64,000 nt of DNA from Bacillus sp. FJAT-45350 (GTDB taxonomy: Bacteria > Bacillota > Bacilli > Bacillales > NISU01): positions 262,838-326,837 of the forward strand of contig NZ_NISU01000002.1 in the NCBI RefSeq assembly GCF_002335805.1, read 5' to 3'. Position 1 is the stretch's first letter, and the number at the start of each line of letters is the position of its first letter. A model generated the notes under the pieces. It ran no database searches, had not been told where the DNA came from, and saw only the letters and a list, made by a program, of their open reading frames with translations. The position numbers and the translations under genes were made by a program. Of the stretch, positions 25,410 through 35,259 are shown in pieces.

Positions 25410-27545
25410 GTGAGTGAATTCATGAATGCAGATGTTGAAGAAATGGCAGTTATTAAAGTTTTCTTTACGGAAAAACAAGAAAATGTAAAGGAAAACGACT
25501 TTATATTAAAAATAGCCAATAGGGAAATTCCTATTTTATCGATTCATTTTCATAATGAGTATGAGGTTGAATTGCATTTATTTGAAGTATATGAATTTGC
25601 TAAAGAGCATTTATTAACATACAAACAAAAATATCAGTGTTTCGTTACAACTGGAAAAGTAGTTCGTACAAATGAATTTGATGAAAAGTTTTATTATCCA
25701 AAGGGCGATCTTGGCCCTAATTATCGTAAAGAAGGGACTACGTTTCGTTTATGGGCCCCAACAGCAACTGCTGTCCGTCTTGTTTTATTCGATGATTGGC
25801 ATGATATTGATGGTAAAGAGATTGCCATGTCACGAAGAGAACGTGGTGTATGGACAATGACAATTCCAGGAGATGTAGACGGTTTATATTATAACTACAA
25901 AGTATTTGTCAATCAATGCTGGAATGAAGCAGTGGATCCATATGTTAAGGGGACATCAATAAATGGTGAAAAAGGTATGGTTATTAATCTAGATAAAACA
26001 AATCCACCTTATTGGCCAAAACGCCCTTACCTTTCTCATAATGGAGACGCCATTATTTACGAAGCGCATGTTCGGGATTTAACAATACATCCTTTAAGTG
26101 GCGTAACGAATAAAGGAAAGTACTTAGGCGTTAGTGAGAGAGGAACAGTCGGCCCACAACAAACGAAGACTGGTTTAAATCACCTAATGGATTTAGGGAT
26201 AACCCATTTAGAGCTTCTACCAGTGAATGATTTTGGCAGCGTTGATGAATCTAAGTCTGATATCGAATACAACTGGGGATACGATCCGATTCATTACTTT
26301 AGTCCAGAAGGTAGTTACTCTACCGATCCTTATCACGGTCCACCACGAATCATAGAATTAAAACAGATGATTGCAACATTACATGAAAATGGTATCAGAG
26401 TCATTCTTGATGTTGTCTACAATCATGTGTACATTCTAGAAAAATCGGATTTCGAAAAAATTGTGCCTGGATATTACTTTCGCTTCTTAGATGATGGTTC
26501 CCCGGCAAATGGTACAGGTGTTGGAAATGATATTGCTTCTGAACGACTTATGGTAAGAAAGCTAATTCTCGATTGTGTGACATTCTGGGCAAAGGAATAC
26601 GAAGTCGACGGTTTTCGCTTTGATTTAATGGGTATTTTAGATATAGATACTATGAATAATGTACGGAATGAGCTAGATAAAGTTGATGACAGTATTCTTT
26701 TACTTGGAGAGGGGTGGAACTTACTAACTCCTATACCAGATAATAAAAAGGCTATGATTGATAATGCAAAGAGAATGCCAGGTATTTCTCACTTTAATGA
26801 CCGGCTCCGTGATGGATTAAAGGGGAGTACCTTTGATACAAATGAACAAGGTTTTATAAATGGCAACGGTATTAATACAGAAGCTTTAAAGCAATTCATA
26901 ACAGGAGGAATTACTTTAAATGGTGAGTCAGACTTGTTTGCACAACCATTTCAATCAATAAATTATATTGAAGCGCACGACAACCATACTTTGTGGGATA
27001 AGTTACTTCTATCCAATCCTAAAGAATTAGACGAAATTCGGAAGAAAATGCATCGCTTAGCTACGTCAATAATCCTAGTATCACAGGGTATCCCTTTCAT
27101 CCATGCAGGTCAAGAGTTTTACCGTACGAAATACGGACATGAGAATAGTTATAATGCTTCCGACTTAGTCAATCAATTAGATTGGCAAAGGAAATCTGAA
27201 AACATCGATTACGTTCATTATGTAAAGGGATTAATACAGATTCGCAAACAACATCCTGCCTTTAGATTACGAACTGCTGAAGCGATAAGAAAACATATCA
27301 AATTTATCAATACACCATCACAGGTAATCGGTTATATGATTAATCATCTAGAAGGAATTGATGAATGGAAACGGATTGTAGTTATTCATAATGGTAGTTG
27401 GAGCGAGGTAGAAGTTGAGTTGCCGTATAATGTTCAGTGGAAAATAGTCGTTGACGAAAAAAGAGCAGATTTGATACCATTATCTAATATTCATGATAAT
27501 AAAATAACAGTTTCAGCAATTAGTACAACTATTTTATACGAGTAA
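25410..27545 (+). CDS. amyX: Type I pullulanase (GH13, CBM48)
   Basis: A 711-residue debranching enzyme cleaving alpha-1,6 links of pullulan and glycogen. An N-terminal region (1-110) precedes a CBM48-like domain (FRLWAPTATAVRLVLFDDW). The type I motif YNWGYDP is at about residue 290. GH13 motifs follow: DVVYNHV, DGFRFDLMG (nucleophile Asp), GEGWNL (acid Glu) and EAHDNHTLW. There is no signal peptide, so it is cytoplasmic, as for AmyX. A GTG start with GGGAGGGG upstream was kept. ytmP follows closely, as in B. subtilis. Confidence 0.95.
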   Translation: MSEFMNADVEEMAVIKVFFTEKQENVKENDFILKIANREIPILSIHFHNEYEVELHLFEVYEFAKEHLLTYKQKYQCFVTTGKVVRTNEFDEKFYYPKGDLGPNYRKEGTTFRLWAPTATAVRLVLFDDWHDIDGKEIAMSRRERGVWTMTIPGDVDGLYYNYKVFVNQCWNEAVDPYVKGTSINGEKGMVINLDKTNPPYWPKRPYLSHNGDAIIYEAHVRDLTIHPLSGVTNKGKYLGVSERGTVGPQQTKTGLNHLMDLGITHLELLPVNDFGSVDESKSDIEYNWGYDPIHYFSPEGSYSTDPYHGPPRIIELKQMIATLHENGIRVILDVVYNHVYILEKSDFEKIVPGYYFRFLDDGSPANGTGVGNDIASERLMVRKLILDCVTFWAKEYEVDGFRFDLMGILDIDTMNNVRNELDKVDDSILLLGEGWNLLTPIPDNKKAMIDNAKRMPGISHFNDRLRDGLKGSTFDTNEQGFINGNGINTEALKQFITGGITLNGESDLFAQPFQSINYIEAHDNHTLWDKLLLSNPKELDEIRKKMHRLATSIILVSQGIPFIHAGQEFYRTKYGHENSYNASDLVNQLDWQRKSENIDYVHYVKGLIQIRKQHPAFRLRTAEAIRKHIKFINTPSQVIGYMINHLEGIDEWKRIVVIHNGSWSEVEVELPYNVQWKIVVDEKRADLIPLSNIHDNKITVSAISTTILYE

Positions 27546-27715
27546 GTAGGTCCATAAAAAGTGAATCAACTTATTGTAATAAAAGTAAAGTAAATACCTT
27601 TCTAAGAAGAATGATAAATTTTCAACATAAACTCTTGAAAATATTTTATAATAGAGATTATATATGCGTGTTATTTATAGAAGATGGAAGACAGAGGAAA
27701 TTGAGGGTGAATTAC

Positions 27716-28489
27716 TTGGAAATGTTTTTAGAGGAAGGTTGGCAGGTTAAGCCTGCTGGAGGCGCAACAGGTGAAGCTTATATTGCACAGCATGGTGAAC
27801 AAAAATTGTTTCTAAAGAGAAACTCTTCACCTTTTTTAGCTGTACTTTCCGCTGAAGGCATTGTTCCTAAGTTGTTGTGGACCAAAAGGTTAGAAAATGG
27901 CGATGTAATTACAGCTCAGAGGTGGGTAAATGGACGAGAGCTTAAATCCTATGAAATGAATGAATCTCTTGTAGCTAAATTACTTTCTAAAATTCATCGT
28001 TCAAGTGAATTATTGGATATGTTTAAGAGGATCGGAAACCGCCCTCTAACACCATGCTCAATTATTGCACATATAACAGTGCAATTAGAACTTAGAAATA
28101 TTACTGACCCTATAATTGAAAAGGGGCTACTTTATCTATCTTATCAAAAAGAACAAGTAAATAACCCTAAAATGGTCGTTTGTCATTGTGATGTTCACCA
28201 TAACAACTGGGTGTTAGGTGAGGATGGGAATTTGTTCTTAATAGATTGGGATGGAGCTACAGTAGCAGACCCTGCTCTTGATTTAGGATTGCTTTTGTAT
28301 TTATATATCCCACCAAATAAGTGGGGAGAATGGCTCGAGATTTACGGTGAAAAACTAACAGATAGTTTGCATCGTAGGATGCACTGGTACGTAGTATCAC
28401 AAACAATCTATATCATTCTTTGGCATAAAGAACGTGGAGAAGATGTAGAAGTAGCGAAATGGGAAGAATTCTTGACTACATTGTTATAA
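27716..28489 (+). CDS. ytmP: Aminoglycoside/choline kinase-like phosphotransferase YtmP
   Basis: A 257-residue APH-fold kinase. The nucleotide-binding beginning is GGATGEAYIAQHGEQKLFLK with the ATP lysine, the catalytic loop is CHCDVHHNNWVL (His-x-Asp...Asn), and the metal-binding LIDWDGATVADPALDLG follows. The TTG start at 27716 is preceded by GAGGGTG and gives the length and N-terminus I expect for YtmP; the frame extends upstream to 27611 without a ribosome site. The natural substrate is not established. It sits about 170 bp after amyX and ends in a strong terminator. Confidence 0.88.
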   Translation: MEMFLEEGWQVKPAGGATGEAYIAQHGEQKLFLKRNSSPFLAVLSAEGIVPKLLWTKRLENGDVITAQRWVNGRELKSYEMNESLVAKLLSKIHRSSELLDMFKRIGNRPLTPCSIIAHITVQLELRNITDPIIEKGLLYLSYQKEQVNNPKMVVCHCDVHHNNWVLGEDGNLFLIDWDGATVADPALDLGLLLYLYIPPNKWGEWLEIYGEKLTDSLHRRMHWYVVSQTIYIILWHKERGEDVEVAKWEEFLTTLL

Positions 28490-28533
28490 AAAAGATGTTC
28501 ATAAGGCTTAGTAGTCTTATGAACATCTTTTTT
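28487..28533 (+). terminator. ytmP terminator
   Basis: Stem AAAAAGATGTTCATAAG/CTTATGAACATCTTTTT, ten-base loop, T-run. The remaining bases to 28781 show no other feature. Confidence 0.93.
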
Positions 28534-28781
28534 AGTCTTCATCAGTGGTCATTTGACAATTTCTCTATTATTTCTAATCTAAATTGGCAATATTTCCTGG
28601 GGAATTAGCGCAATGATTGTCAGATGAGGGAAACAAGGAGCCTTTTTAAATAGCTTGCTCCGTTTGTTACTCGTCCTATTATTAGAAAAACTATTTAGGA
28701 CGAATACAAAAGAGATAGCAACTCCGTAAATTGCATCGGATCTGACCCAAAAGGTATAAATCAACCTTTTTGTTCAAACCT

Positions 28782-29030
28782 TTAATGATAATACACATCT
28801 ATCCAGCTTTGGACATTTGGTTCGGATAGTGGATCACTATTATCTCCGTATACTTGTTGGATATCTAATAAGGTTTGATGTAATTGAGGATCTAAATTTT
28901 GATCTTGTAGCAAGTTATTTGTTAAACGTGTAATTTGATCATATTCATCTGGGGATATCCGCTGAAATTCTTCTTTGTTACGTAAAATGTCATATAAAAG
29001 ACCTAATTTATCATCATTACTTAATGGCAT
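28782..29030 (-). CDS. ytzH: YtzH-like protein
   Basis: An 82-residue helical protein beginning MPLSNDDKLGLLYDILRNK and ending in NVQSWIDVYYH. This matches the YtzH-like family in length and pattern, and in its position between ytmP and trmB. The ATG at 29030 with AAAGGATG upstream was chosen over one at 29081. No enzyme motif or membrane segment is present; function unknown. Confidence 0.83.
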   Translation of the reverse strand: MPLSNDDKLGLLYDILRNKEEFQRISPDEYDQITRLTNNLLQDQNLDPQLHQTLLDIQQVYGDNSDPLSEPNVQSWIDVYYH

Positions 29031-29195
29031 GCTTACACATCCTTTCGTTACATTTTGAAAAAAGTAACCGTAATCGCTCAAGTGTCCTTAACGTATAGCA
29101 TCAACGATTGTCTAGAAGGTGAACACAAGAAGTTATAATCAATGTAGGCACCTTCTATAAGGATGTGATATTCACATACAAATCATTCTTTTCTT

Positions 29196-30005
29196 TTAAG
29201 AAATTGCTTCTGGGAGTTCCCATTTTTCAATTTCTTTTAAGTCAACTTCCTTCGTATATAAATCATATCCTACTTTTTTTATTAGTTTGTTAATAGCTCG
29301 TCTTTGCCCTTTGTATGTGGAAAGGTTCATTTTTTTAATTTCTTGTTGTAATTCCTCAAGTTGAATAAAGACTTCTGGCCAATAATTTTTCAATTGATTT
29401 TTCCATATTTGGTACCTTTTTTTATCCAATTGGTATATAAATAACAATCTGTCTAATAAAAAGAGTCCAGTACTATTTTTTAATGGTTCATTTGTTCTCA
29501 GCTCTTTTAATGCAAGCTCATTTGCAGCTAAGTCTTTCATAACAACTTCTTCTCTTTCAAGAATTCGATAGCCTTTCTTTTCTAATCGCTTTGCAATTGG
29601 AATTGATGTTATCGTATGTTGAAGATCATCGATAAAGGTTTGTACGTATTCAGGTGTATCTTCTGTGTATAACATGTATAAAAACTCTTCTTGTTTAAAT
29701 GTAGCGATTTTTTCTAATTCTGTTGCAATGGCTATATCAATTAATTCATTAGATAATTGCTGTAAATCGAGTAAACCTATACATAGAATTGCTTTCTCCT
29801 TATCGAATAGAGTTGTCGTAGTCCCTCCAAATTCCTCACCAAATGGATGAAGGCTACCACTTATAATGACTAAAGGGTAGTTTTTTTGAGAAGCTAAATA
29901 TAATTCATATGTTTTTTCTGAAACAAACATCTCTATACTTTCTCCAATTTCAGAGATATAATAAGGAATTGTATAACTAAAGACTGGTTGTGGCTGGTTC
30001 AACAT
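29196..30005 (-). CDS. Unrecognised 269-residue protein
   Basis: I do not recognise a family. The protein is soluble, with no signal peptide or membrane helix. The N-terminal half has alternating strands (FSYTIPYYISEIGESIEMFV, LVIISGSLHPFG); GTTTTLFDKEKAILCIGLLD could be part of an alpha/beta core. The C-terminal half is Lys/Glu/Leu-rich helix, finishing in LSTYKGQRRAINKLIKKVGY. The ATG at 30005 has AAAGGATG eight bases upstream and was preferred to a TTG at 30011. It is divergent from trmB. B. subtilis does not, to my memory, have a gene here. Confidence 0.75.
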   Translation of the reverse strand: MLNQPQPVFSYTIPYYISEIGESIEMFVSEKTYELYLASQKNYPLVIISGSLHPFGEEFGGTTTTLFDKEKAILCIGLLDLQQLSNELIDIAIATELEKIATFKQEEFLYMLYTEDTPEYVQTFIDDLQHTITSIPIAKRLEKKGYRILEREEVVMKDLAANELALKELRTNEPLKNSTGLFLLDRLLFIYQLDKKRYQIWKNQLKNYWPEVFIQLEELQQEIKKMNLSTYKGQRRAINKLIKKVGYDLYTKEVDLKEIEKWELPEAIS

Positions 30006-30121
30006 GGTCAAACATCCTTTCTTGATAACATACTAAATAAATGAAAGAGCTTTATTTATTATATTAAACGATCGATATAGATAAATCTCGTATAAATTAC
30101 TTGAACAAGGAGTGAACGATC

Positions 30122-30760
30122 TTGCGTTTACGTAATAAACCATGGGCAAAGGATATGATTGCTCAAAATCCAACTATTGTTGTTCCAAACCCTGTTGAAA
30201 TGGCCGGAAAATGGAAGTACTTGTTTGAAAACAACAACCCTATTCATATTGAGGTTGGTACTGGTAAAGGCCAATTTCTAACTGGGATGGGACAAGCTAA
30301 TCCAGATATTAATTACATTGGTATTGAAAAATACGATAGTGTCATTATTACTGCTCTAGAGCGTGTGAAGGATAATAATATCCAAAATGTAAAATTCTTA
30401 AATGAAGATGTAGCTGAATTAACTATATTTTTTGCTGAAGGTGAGTTAGAGAGAGTATATATTAACTTCACCGATCCATGGCCAAAGAACCGACATGAAA
30501 AACGTCGTTTAACGTATGAAGCATTTTTAAAGTTATATGAACAAGTTATGGGTGAAAAGGGTGAAATTCACTTTAAAACTGACAACCAAGGGTTATTTGA
30601 GTATTCACTGCATAGCTTTTCTAAGTATGGGTTAATTTTAAATAATGTCAGTCTTGACCTTCACAAGAGTGATTTTGAAGGAAATATCATGACAGAATAT
30701 GAACAAAAATTCTCTGAAAAGGGAATGAGAATTTATCGTTGTGAGGCTCAATACCGATAA
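30122..30760 (+). CDS. trmB: tRNA (guanine-N7-)-methyltransferase
   Basis: A 212-residue SAM methyltransferase forming m7G46 in tRNA. It opens with [13 protein letters not shown], has the SAM motif [15 protein letters not shown] (about residue 40) and the TrmB signature [15 protein letters not shown] (about 117), followed by [12 protein letters not shown]. The start is TTG with AAGGAGTG upstream; the family N-terminus supports it. Length is normal. Confidence 0.97.
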   Translation: MRLRNKPWAKDMIAQNPTIVVPNPVEMAGKWKYLFENNNPIHIEVGTGKGQFLTGMGQANPDINYIGIEKYDSVIITALERVKDNNIQNVKFLNEDVAELTIFFAEGELERVYINFTDPWPKNRHEKRRLTYEAFLKLYEQVMGEKGEIHFKTDNQGLFEYSLHSFSKYGLILNNVSLDLHKSDFEGNIMTEYEQKFSEKGMRIYRCEAQYR

Positions 30761-30765
30761 ACTCC

Positions 30766-30803
30766 AAAGGATTTCTACATAGTGTAGAAGTCCTTTTATT
30801 TTT
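30766..30803 (+). terminator. trmB terminator
   Basis: Stem AAAGGATTTCTACA/TGTAGAAGTCCTTTT with a short loop and following T-rich run. Confidence 0.85.
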
Positions 30804-30933
30804 GGGACAACTACTGAAGCAATAGGCAATTAAGAAATCTCTTAAGCAAGTATTTTCATTCAGCTTTGCCATCTATGGTAAAATAAATACTGAAAATTCT
30901 TTCTATAAACCAGACAAAAGGGAGGAACTATTT

Positions 30934-31788
30934 ATGGAGCAGATGAAAGTAGGAGATCTTACACTAACTTGGTTACGTGGTGGAGTAACGTTTATGGATG
31001 GCGGAGCGATGTTTGGTGTTGTTCCAAGACCATTGTGGAGTAAAAAATATCCTGTAAATGAGAAGAATCAAGTAGAACTTCGAGCAGATCCAATGTTGTT
31101 ACAAGTAGAAGGTAAAAACATCTTAATTGAATCAGGGATTGGTAATGACCGATTTAATGAGAAGCAAAAGCGGAATTATGCAATTAAAGAAGAATCGTTT
31201 ATAAATGAAAATTTACAAGAGCTAGGATTAACAACAAAAGATATCGATATTGTGATGATGACTCATTTGCATTTTGATCATGTATGTGGCCTAGTGAAAT
31301 ATGAAGGTGAGGAATTAGTTCCTACTTTTGAAAACGCTATCATCTATGCCTCTGATATTGAGTGGAATGAAATGCGAAATCCAAATATCCGTTCTCAAAA
31401 TACATACTGGGAAGAAAACTGGAAACCGATAGAGGGGAAAGTGAAAACTTTTACAAAGAAGTTAGAGATCTTACCAGGAATTGAAATGATTCATACAGGT
31501 GGTCATAGCGATGGACACTGCATTATTGTAATTGAGCGAAATGGAGAAAGGTTAATCCATATGGCAGACATTATGCCTACACATGCACATAACAATGTTT
31601 TATGGGTGTTAGCATACGATGATTATCCTATGACATCGATAGCTGCAAAGGAAAAATGGCTAATTAATGGAGTAAAGGAAGAATCATGGTTTATCTTCTA
31701 TCATGACTATAAGTACCGTGCAATTAAATGGAATGAGCAAGGTGAAGTAATTGGAGAGATTTTACGAGAACAGTATTCCTATGAATAG
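30934..31788 (+). CDS. ytnP: Metallo-beta-lactamase fold lactonase, YtnP
   Basis: A 284-residue metallo-beta-lactamase-fold hydrolase. The zinc motif is [12 protein letters not shown] (HxHxDH, about residue 106), with later ligands in [10 protein letters not shown] and [12 protein letters not shown]. subtilis YtnP has been described as a quorum-quenching lactonase that interferes with streptomycin signalling; other AHL lactonases share the fold. GGGAGGAAC precedes the ATG. No signal peptide, so it is expected in the cytoplasm. The conserved place after trmB supports orthology. Confidence 0.9.
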   Translation: MEQMKVGDLTLTWLRGGVTFMDGGAMFGVVPRPLWSKKYPVNEKNQVELRADPMLLQVEGKNILIESGIGNDRFNEKQKRNYAIKEESFINENLQELGLTTKDIDIVMMTHLHFDHVCGLVKYEGEELVPTFENAIIYASDIEWNEMRNPNIRSQNTYWEENWKPIEGKVKTFTKKLEILPGIEMIHTGGHSDGHCIIVIERNGERLIHMADIMPTHAHNNVLWVLAYDDYPMTSIAAKEKWLINGVKEESWFIFYHDYKYRAIKWNEQGEVIGEILREQYSYE

Positions 31789-31821
31789 AGGCACTATAAA
31801 TCATTTAATTAGATAAATAAG

Positions 31822-32022
31822 TTGCGAGCCTACTATGAGAAAACTCACTCATAACGAGGGCACTGAAAAGTTCAATCCAAACGATTAGAGAAGCAGTAAT
31901 GGCTCCGCACGTTGCGCGCTTGCTATGAGAAAATCACTCATAGCAAGCTTTTGAAAAGAGGCAACTGCTTCGCACATTACTTCAAGGCCACAAAAAAAGT
32001 GAAAATCACACTTTTTCATCAG
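31822..32022 (+). repeat. Structured dispersed repeat family A, copy A4
   Basis: Full core (GTAATGGCTCCGCACGTTGC, CTATGAG/CTCATAG, GGCAACTGCTTCGCACATTAC) and 3' AAAAAGTG/CACTTTTT hairpin. As in A1 the 5' end carries an extra inner-hairpin fragment (31829-31855) and a changed left terminal repeat. It lies between the convergent ytnP and ytzB genes and its 3' hairpin could terminate both. Confidence 0.8.
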
Positions 32023-32027
32023 ACACT

Positions 32028-32336
32028 TTAGCTATCTAAATGTATAATCGTACCTGTCTTTGTATCTACCATAAAATCGTATTGAATTGAGCCATCATCA
32101 GTTAACGTTGTTACTCCTCCGCGATAGACCGTATATGTTAAATTATTCTTCTCAAAGTCCTCTGGAATCATGTGAATCCAAGAGCCGTTTATGTTTATCT
32201 TGTTATTTTCTAGGCTATGTTTCACTAATTTAAGTGCGCGCTCTGGTGTAATGTTGTCATTCTCTAGCTTATTGCTTAGAAGGTATCCAACTGCTAAGCC
32301 AATACCAATACCAAGTGCAAATCGTTTCATTCCCAT
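32028..32336 (-). CDS. ytzB: YtzB-like small protein with PepSY-type domain
   Basis: A 102-residue protein: one N-terminal membrane helix (FALGIGIGLAVGYLLSN) and an exported domain resembling PepSY, ending in DFMVDTKTGTIIHLDS with the usual strand-turn-strand. AAAGGGCGG precedes the ATG. Position between ytnP and ytoP fits B. subtilis ytzB. A role in binding or inhibiting proteases is known for some PepSY proteins; nothing here is specific. Confidence 0.8.
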   Translation of the reverse strand: MGMKRFALGIGIGLAVGYLLSNKLENDNITPERALKLVKHSLENNKININGSWIHMIPEDFEKNNLTYTVYRGGVTTLTDDGSIQYDFMVDTKTGTIIHLDS

Positions 32337-32506
32337 TTGTAAAACCGCCCTTTCAATATCATTATGCTTATAGTATAGCTAAAGCCCATAAATATTCCAA
32401 ATAAATCCGTAAGTTTATTAAAATAGACAAAATTTAACTATAAGTATGATAATTGAGTACCCTCTTTAATGTGACCGTTATTTTTGTTATTATTAATTAG
32501 TTCATT

Positions 32507-32552
32507 AGAGGGTTCGTAATTCCCTCCCCTCTAAAAACAAAACTAGGGAGAG
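32507..32552 (+). promoter_or_regulatory. preQ1-I riboswitch (translational type)
   Basis: P1 is AGAGGG (32507-32512) paired with CCCTCT (32527-32532). The A-rich tail AAAAACAAAACTAGGGAG lets AGGGA (32545-32549) pair with TCCCT in the loop (32521-32525), forming the H-type pseudoknot. That pairing includes the Shine-Dalgarno of queE, so ligand binding should block translation. Confidence 0.87.
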
Positions 32553-32559
32553 TGGTTTT

Positions 32560-33300
32560 ATGAAATCTACACATTGTTATTCAGACCTATTATTAGAGTC
32601 TGATTATTTGAATTGGAAACTTCCAATGGTTGAAATTTTTGAAACGGTTGAGGGAGAAGGAAGTGGAGCAGGATTCCCAACAGTTTTTGTACGTGTGTTC
32701 CATTGCAATTTAAGGTGTACTTGGTGTGATACCCCTTATAGTTATGCTCCCTCTAAGCCAGAGTTTGAAGCAACGATTCAAGAAATTGTCGATAAAATTA
32801 GTGAATTTTCAAGCAAAAGAATTTGTTTTACTGGCGGAGAGCCTCTTATACATGGGAAAAAGTCTGCAGCTTTATTACTGGCTATGGCAGAACTACCACA
32901 TATAGAGGATATTCATATAGAGACGAATGGTGCAATTGACTTACTACCTTTTGTTCAAATGAGAGAAACGATAAAGACTGTAAAGGACAAGGTTCGTTTT
33001 GTCATTGATTATAAATTGCCAGCGTCGGGGGAAAATGAAAAGATGAATCATGATAATTTTTCCCTACTAGCGCAGTCTGATGAAATTAAATTTGTAATAG
33101 CGTCTGATGAGGATTTTGAGATTGCGAAGGAGACAATCCAAACCTATCATGATTTAGGGCAGATACTTATGAGTCCTGTGTGGGAAACAATGTCACCAGC
33201 TACACTTGTTGAGAAGGTGTTGGCTGAAAAGCTTTCAAATGTAAAGGTAAGTTTACAGTTGCATAAAATAATTTGGGACCCGAATAAAAGGGGGGTATAA
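32560..33300 (+). CDS. queE: 7-carboxy-7-deazaguanine synthase
   Basis: A 246-residue radical SAM enzyme converting 6-carboxytetrahydropterin to 7-carboxy-7-deazaguanine in queuosine precursor synthesis. The motif CNLRCTWCDTPYSY holds the three cluster cysteines in CxxxCxxC spacing. Also seen are ETVEGEGSGAGFPTVFVR near the start and CFTGGEPLIH. It is the first gene after the preQ1 riboswitch and is followed three bases later by queC. queD and queF, which join queC and queE in the B. subtilis operon, are not present here. Confidence 0.95.
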   Translation: MKSTHCYSDLLLESDYLNWKLPMVEIFETVEGEGSGAGFPTVFVRVFHCNLRCTWCDTPYSYAPSKPEFEATIQEIVDKISEFSSKRICFTGGEPLIHGKKSAALLLAMAELPHIEDIHIETNGAIDLLPFVQMRETIKTVKDKVRFVIDYKLPASGENEKMNHDNFSLLAQSDEIKFVIASDEDFEIAKETIQTYHDLGQILMSPVWETMSPATLVEKVLAEKLSNVKVSLQLHKIIWDPNKRGV

Positions 33301-33303
33301 TAA

Positions 33304-33990
33304 ATGAAAAAAGCAGTCATTGTTTTAAGTGGTGGTTTAGATAGTACGACTTGTATGGGAATTGCAAAGGAACAGGGATATGAGCTATACCCAATGACAT
33401 TTCACTATGGGCAACGCCATGACCGGGAAATAGAGCAAGCGAAAAAAATTGCATCCTACTTTAACGTTAAAGAGCATCGATTAGTAGATATACAATTTTT
33501 AAACCAAATTGGTGGTAGTGCTCTTACCGATGAATCGATAGATGTTCCAACAGAAGGAGTTCATGAGGGAGAAATTCCTTCTACGTATGTTCCTGCTAGA
33601 AATATGATTTTTCTATCTTTAGCAAGTGCATATGCGGAAGTTATAGGTGCGGAAGCTATCTATATCGGTGTGTCGGCTGTTGATTTCAGTGGCTATCCTG
33701 ACTGTCGACCAGAATTTATTCAAAGCATGGAGGCTACTGTGAATTTAGCAACGAAGCAAGGTGCAACTGGTAGTCTAATGAAAATTGCAACGCCATTAAT
33801 TGATTTAACAAAGAAAGAAACAATAGAGGAAGGGCTTCGTCTTGAGGTACCTTACGATTTAACAACATCCTGCTACAACGGTGGAGCGAAAGCCTGTGGC
33901 AAATGTGAAAGTTGCTTACTACGCATCAAAGGTTTTAAAGAAGCAGGTTCAAAAGATCCAATTGAATACGAAATAAGCATTGACTGGTAG
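33304..33990 (+). CDS. queC: 7-cyano-7-deazaguanine (preQ0) synthase
   Basis: A 228-residue ATP-dependent enzyme that turns 7-carboxy-7-deazaguanine and ammonia into preQ0. The PP-loop ATP motif is VLSGGLDSTT (residues about 7-16); the zinc site is the C-terminal CYNGGAKACGKCESC with four cysteines. Other marks are TYVPARNMIFLSLASAYAE and VSAVDFSGYPDCRPEF. The ribosome site GGGGGGTATAATAA lies in the end of queE. Ends in a terminator. Confidence 0.97.
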   Translation: MKKAVIVLSGGLDSTTCMGIAKEQGYELYPMTFHYGQRHDREIEQAKKIASYFNVKEHRLVDIQFLNQIGGSALTDESIDVPTEGVHEGEIPSTYVPARNMIFLSLASAYAEVIGAEAIYIGVSAVDFSGYPDCRPEFIQSMEATVNLATKQGATGSLMKIATPLIDLTKKETIEEGLRLEVPYDLTTSCYNGGAKACGKCESCLLRIKGFKEAGSKDPIEYEISIDW

Positions 33991-34019
33991 AGTGGAATTT
34001 ATTTTCACTCTATTTTTAT
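33988..34019 (+). terminator. queE-queC terminator
   Basis: Stem TAGAGTG/CACTCTA with 11-base loop and TTTTTA, overlapping the queC stop codon. Confidence 0.75.
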
Positions 34020-34027
34020 ATAAGAAA

Positions 34028-34048
34028 ACCATTAATCATTATCCATTA
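34028..34048. repeat. Heptamer tandem array (family C, short copy)
   Basis: Three units ACCATTA, ATCATTA, TCCATTA just after the queC terminator. Confidence 0.5.
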
Positions 34049-34167
34049 GCAAGTAATGCTCATTTTTGTATAAACTAAGATAGAAAAGGACTTTGATTGA
34101 TAAAGTTGTTTAGTTTTATGTAGAATGTATTATGTACATATTATTCGGAACGCGAAAGGAGTTCATC

Positions 34168-35241
34168 ATGAACAAAGATACATTACAATTATTTAAAACG
34201 TTAACGGAATTACAGGGGGCACCTGGGTTTGAACATGAGGTTCGTCGTTTTGTTCGCTCTGAAATAGAAAAGTATTCAGATGACATCATACAAGATCGTT
34301 TAGGTAGTATTTTTGGTATCAAAAAAGGTGACGAAAAAGGACCAAAGGTTATGGTCGCTGGCCATATGGATGAAGTTGGTTTTATGGTAACGAATATTAA
34401 TGAAAAAGGACTTATCCGCTTTCAAACATTAGGCGGATGGTGGAGTCAGGTACTTTTAGCACAACGTGTGCAAATCATGACGGATAATGGTCCAGTTATC
34501 GGGGTTATTGGCTCAACACCACCTCATTTACTTCAAGATTCACAACGTGCAAAACCGATGGATATTAAAGAAATGTATATTGATATCGGTGCTGATGATA
34601 AAGAAGATGCGACAAAAATAGGTGTAAAACCTGGTCAACAGATCGTACCAGTAATGCCATTTACACCGATGGCAAATGAGAAGAAAATTTTAGCGAAAGC
34701 ATGGGATAACCGTTATGGTGTTGGGCTCTCAATTGAATTATTAAAAGAATTACAAGGTGAAACGTTACCTAATACACTTTATTCTGGAGCAACTGTTCAA
34801 GAGGAAGTAGGTCTTCGTGGTGCAGCTACAGCAGCCCAAATGATTGAGCCGGATATTTTCTATGCATTAGATGCTAGTCCTGCAAATGATGCAACAGGTG
34901 GTAAGGATGCTTTTGGTCATTTAGGAAAGGGAGCATTGCTTCGTATTTACGACCGTACAATGGTTACACATCGTGGTATTCGTGATTTTGTGTTAGATAC
35001 AGCTGAGAGTAACGACATTCCATATCAATACTTTATTTCTCAAGGTGGAACTGATGCAGGTCGAGTTCATACAACAGGCAATGGTGTGCCGTCAGTAGTT
35101 GTAGGGATTTGCTCACGATATATCCATACAAGTGGTTCTATCATTCATGTAGATGACTATGCAGCTGCAAAAGAATTACTTATTAAATTAGTTAAACAAA
35201 CTGATAAATCTGCAGTTGATACGATTCTACAAAATAGCTAA
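34168..35241 (+). CDS. ytoP: M42-family aminopeptidase, YtoP
   Basis: A 357-residue M42 metallo-aminopeptidase (glutamyl aminopeptidase/endoglucanase-like). Metal-binding and catalytic motifs: [10 protein letters not shown] (His, Asp), [15 protein letters not shown] (bridging Asp), [11 protein letters not shown] (Glu pair), [12 protein letters not shown] and the last ligand in [18 protein letters not shown] lies before the ATG at 34168; a longer frame from 34132 is unsupported. Likely a cytosolic dodecameric peptidase. Downstream NTPase gene follows after 18 bp, suggesting co-transcription. Confidence 0.93.
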   Translation: MNKDTLQLFKTLTELQGAPGFEHEVRRFVRSEIEKYSDDIIQDRLGSIFGIKKGDEKGPKVMVAGHMDEVGFMVTNINEKGLIRFQTLGGWWSQVLLAQRVQIMTDNGPVIGVIGSTPPHLLQDSQRAKPMDIKEMYIDIGADDKEDATKIGVKPGQQIVPVMPFTPMANEKKILAKAWDNRYGVGLSIELLKELQGETLPNTLYSGATVQEEVGLRGAATAAQMIEPDIFYALDASPANDATGGKDAFGHLGKGALLRIYDRTMVTHRGIRDFVLDTAESNDIPYQYFISQGGTDAGRVHTTGNGVPSVVVGICSRYIHTSGSIIHVDDYAAAKELLIKLVKQTDKSAVDTILQNS

Positions 35242-35259
35242 TCAAAATAGGTGATTGTA

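Noticed and set aside
27611-27715. N-terminal extension of YtmP
   Set aside because: No ribosome site, and the TTG at 27716 gives the length and start expected of the family.
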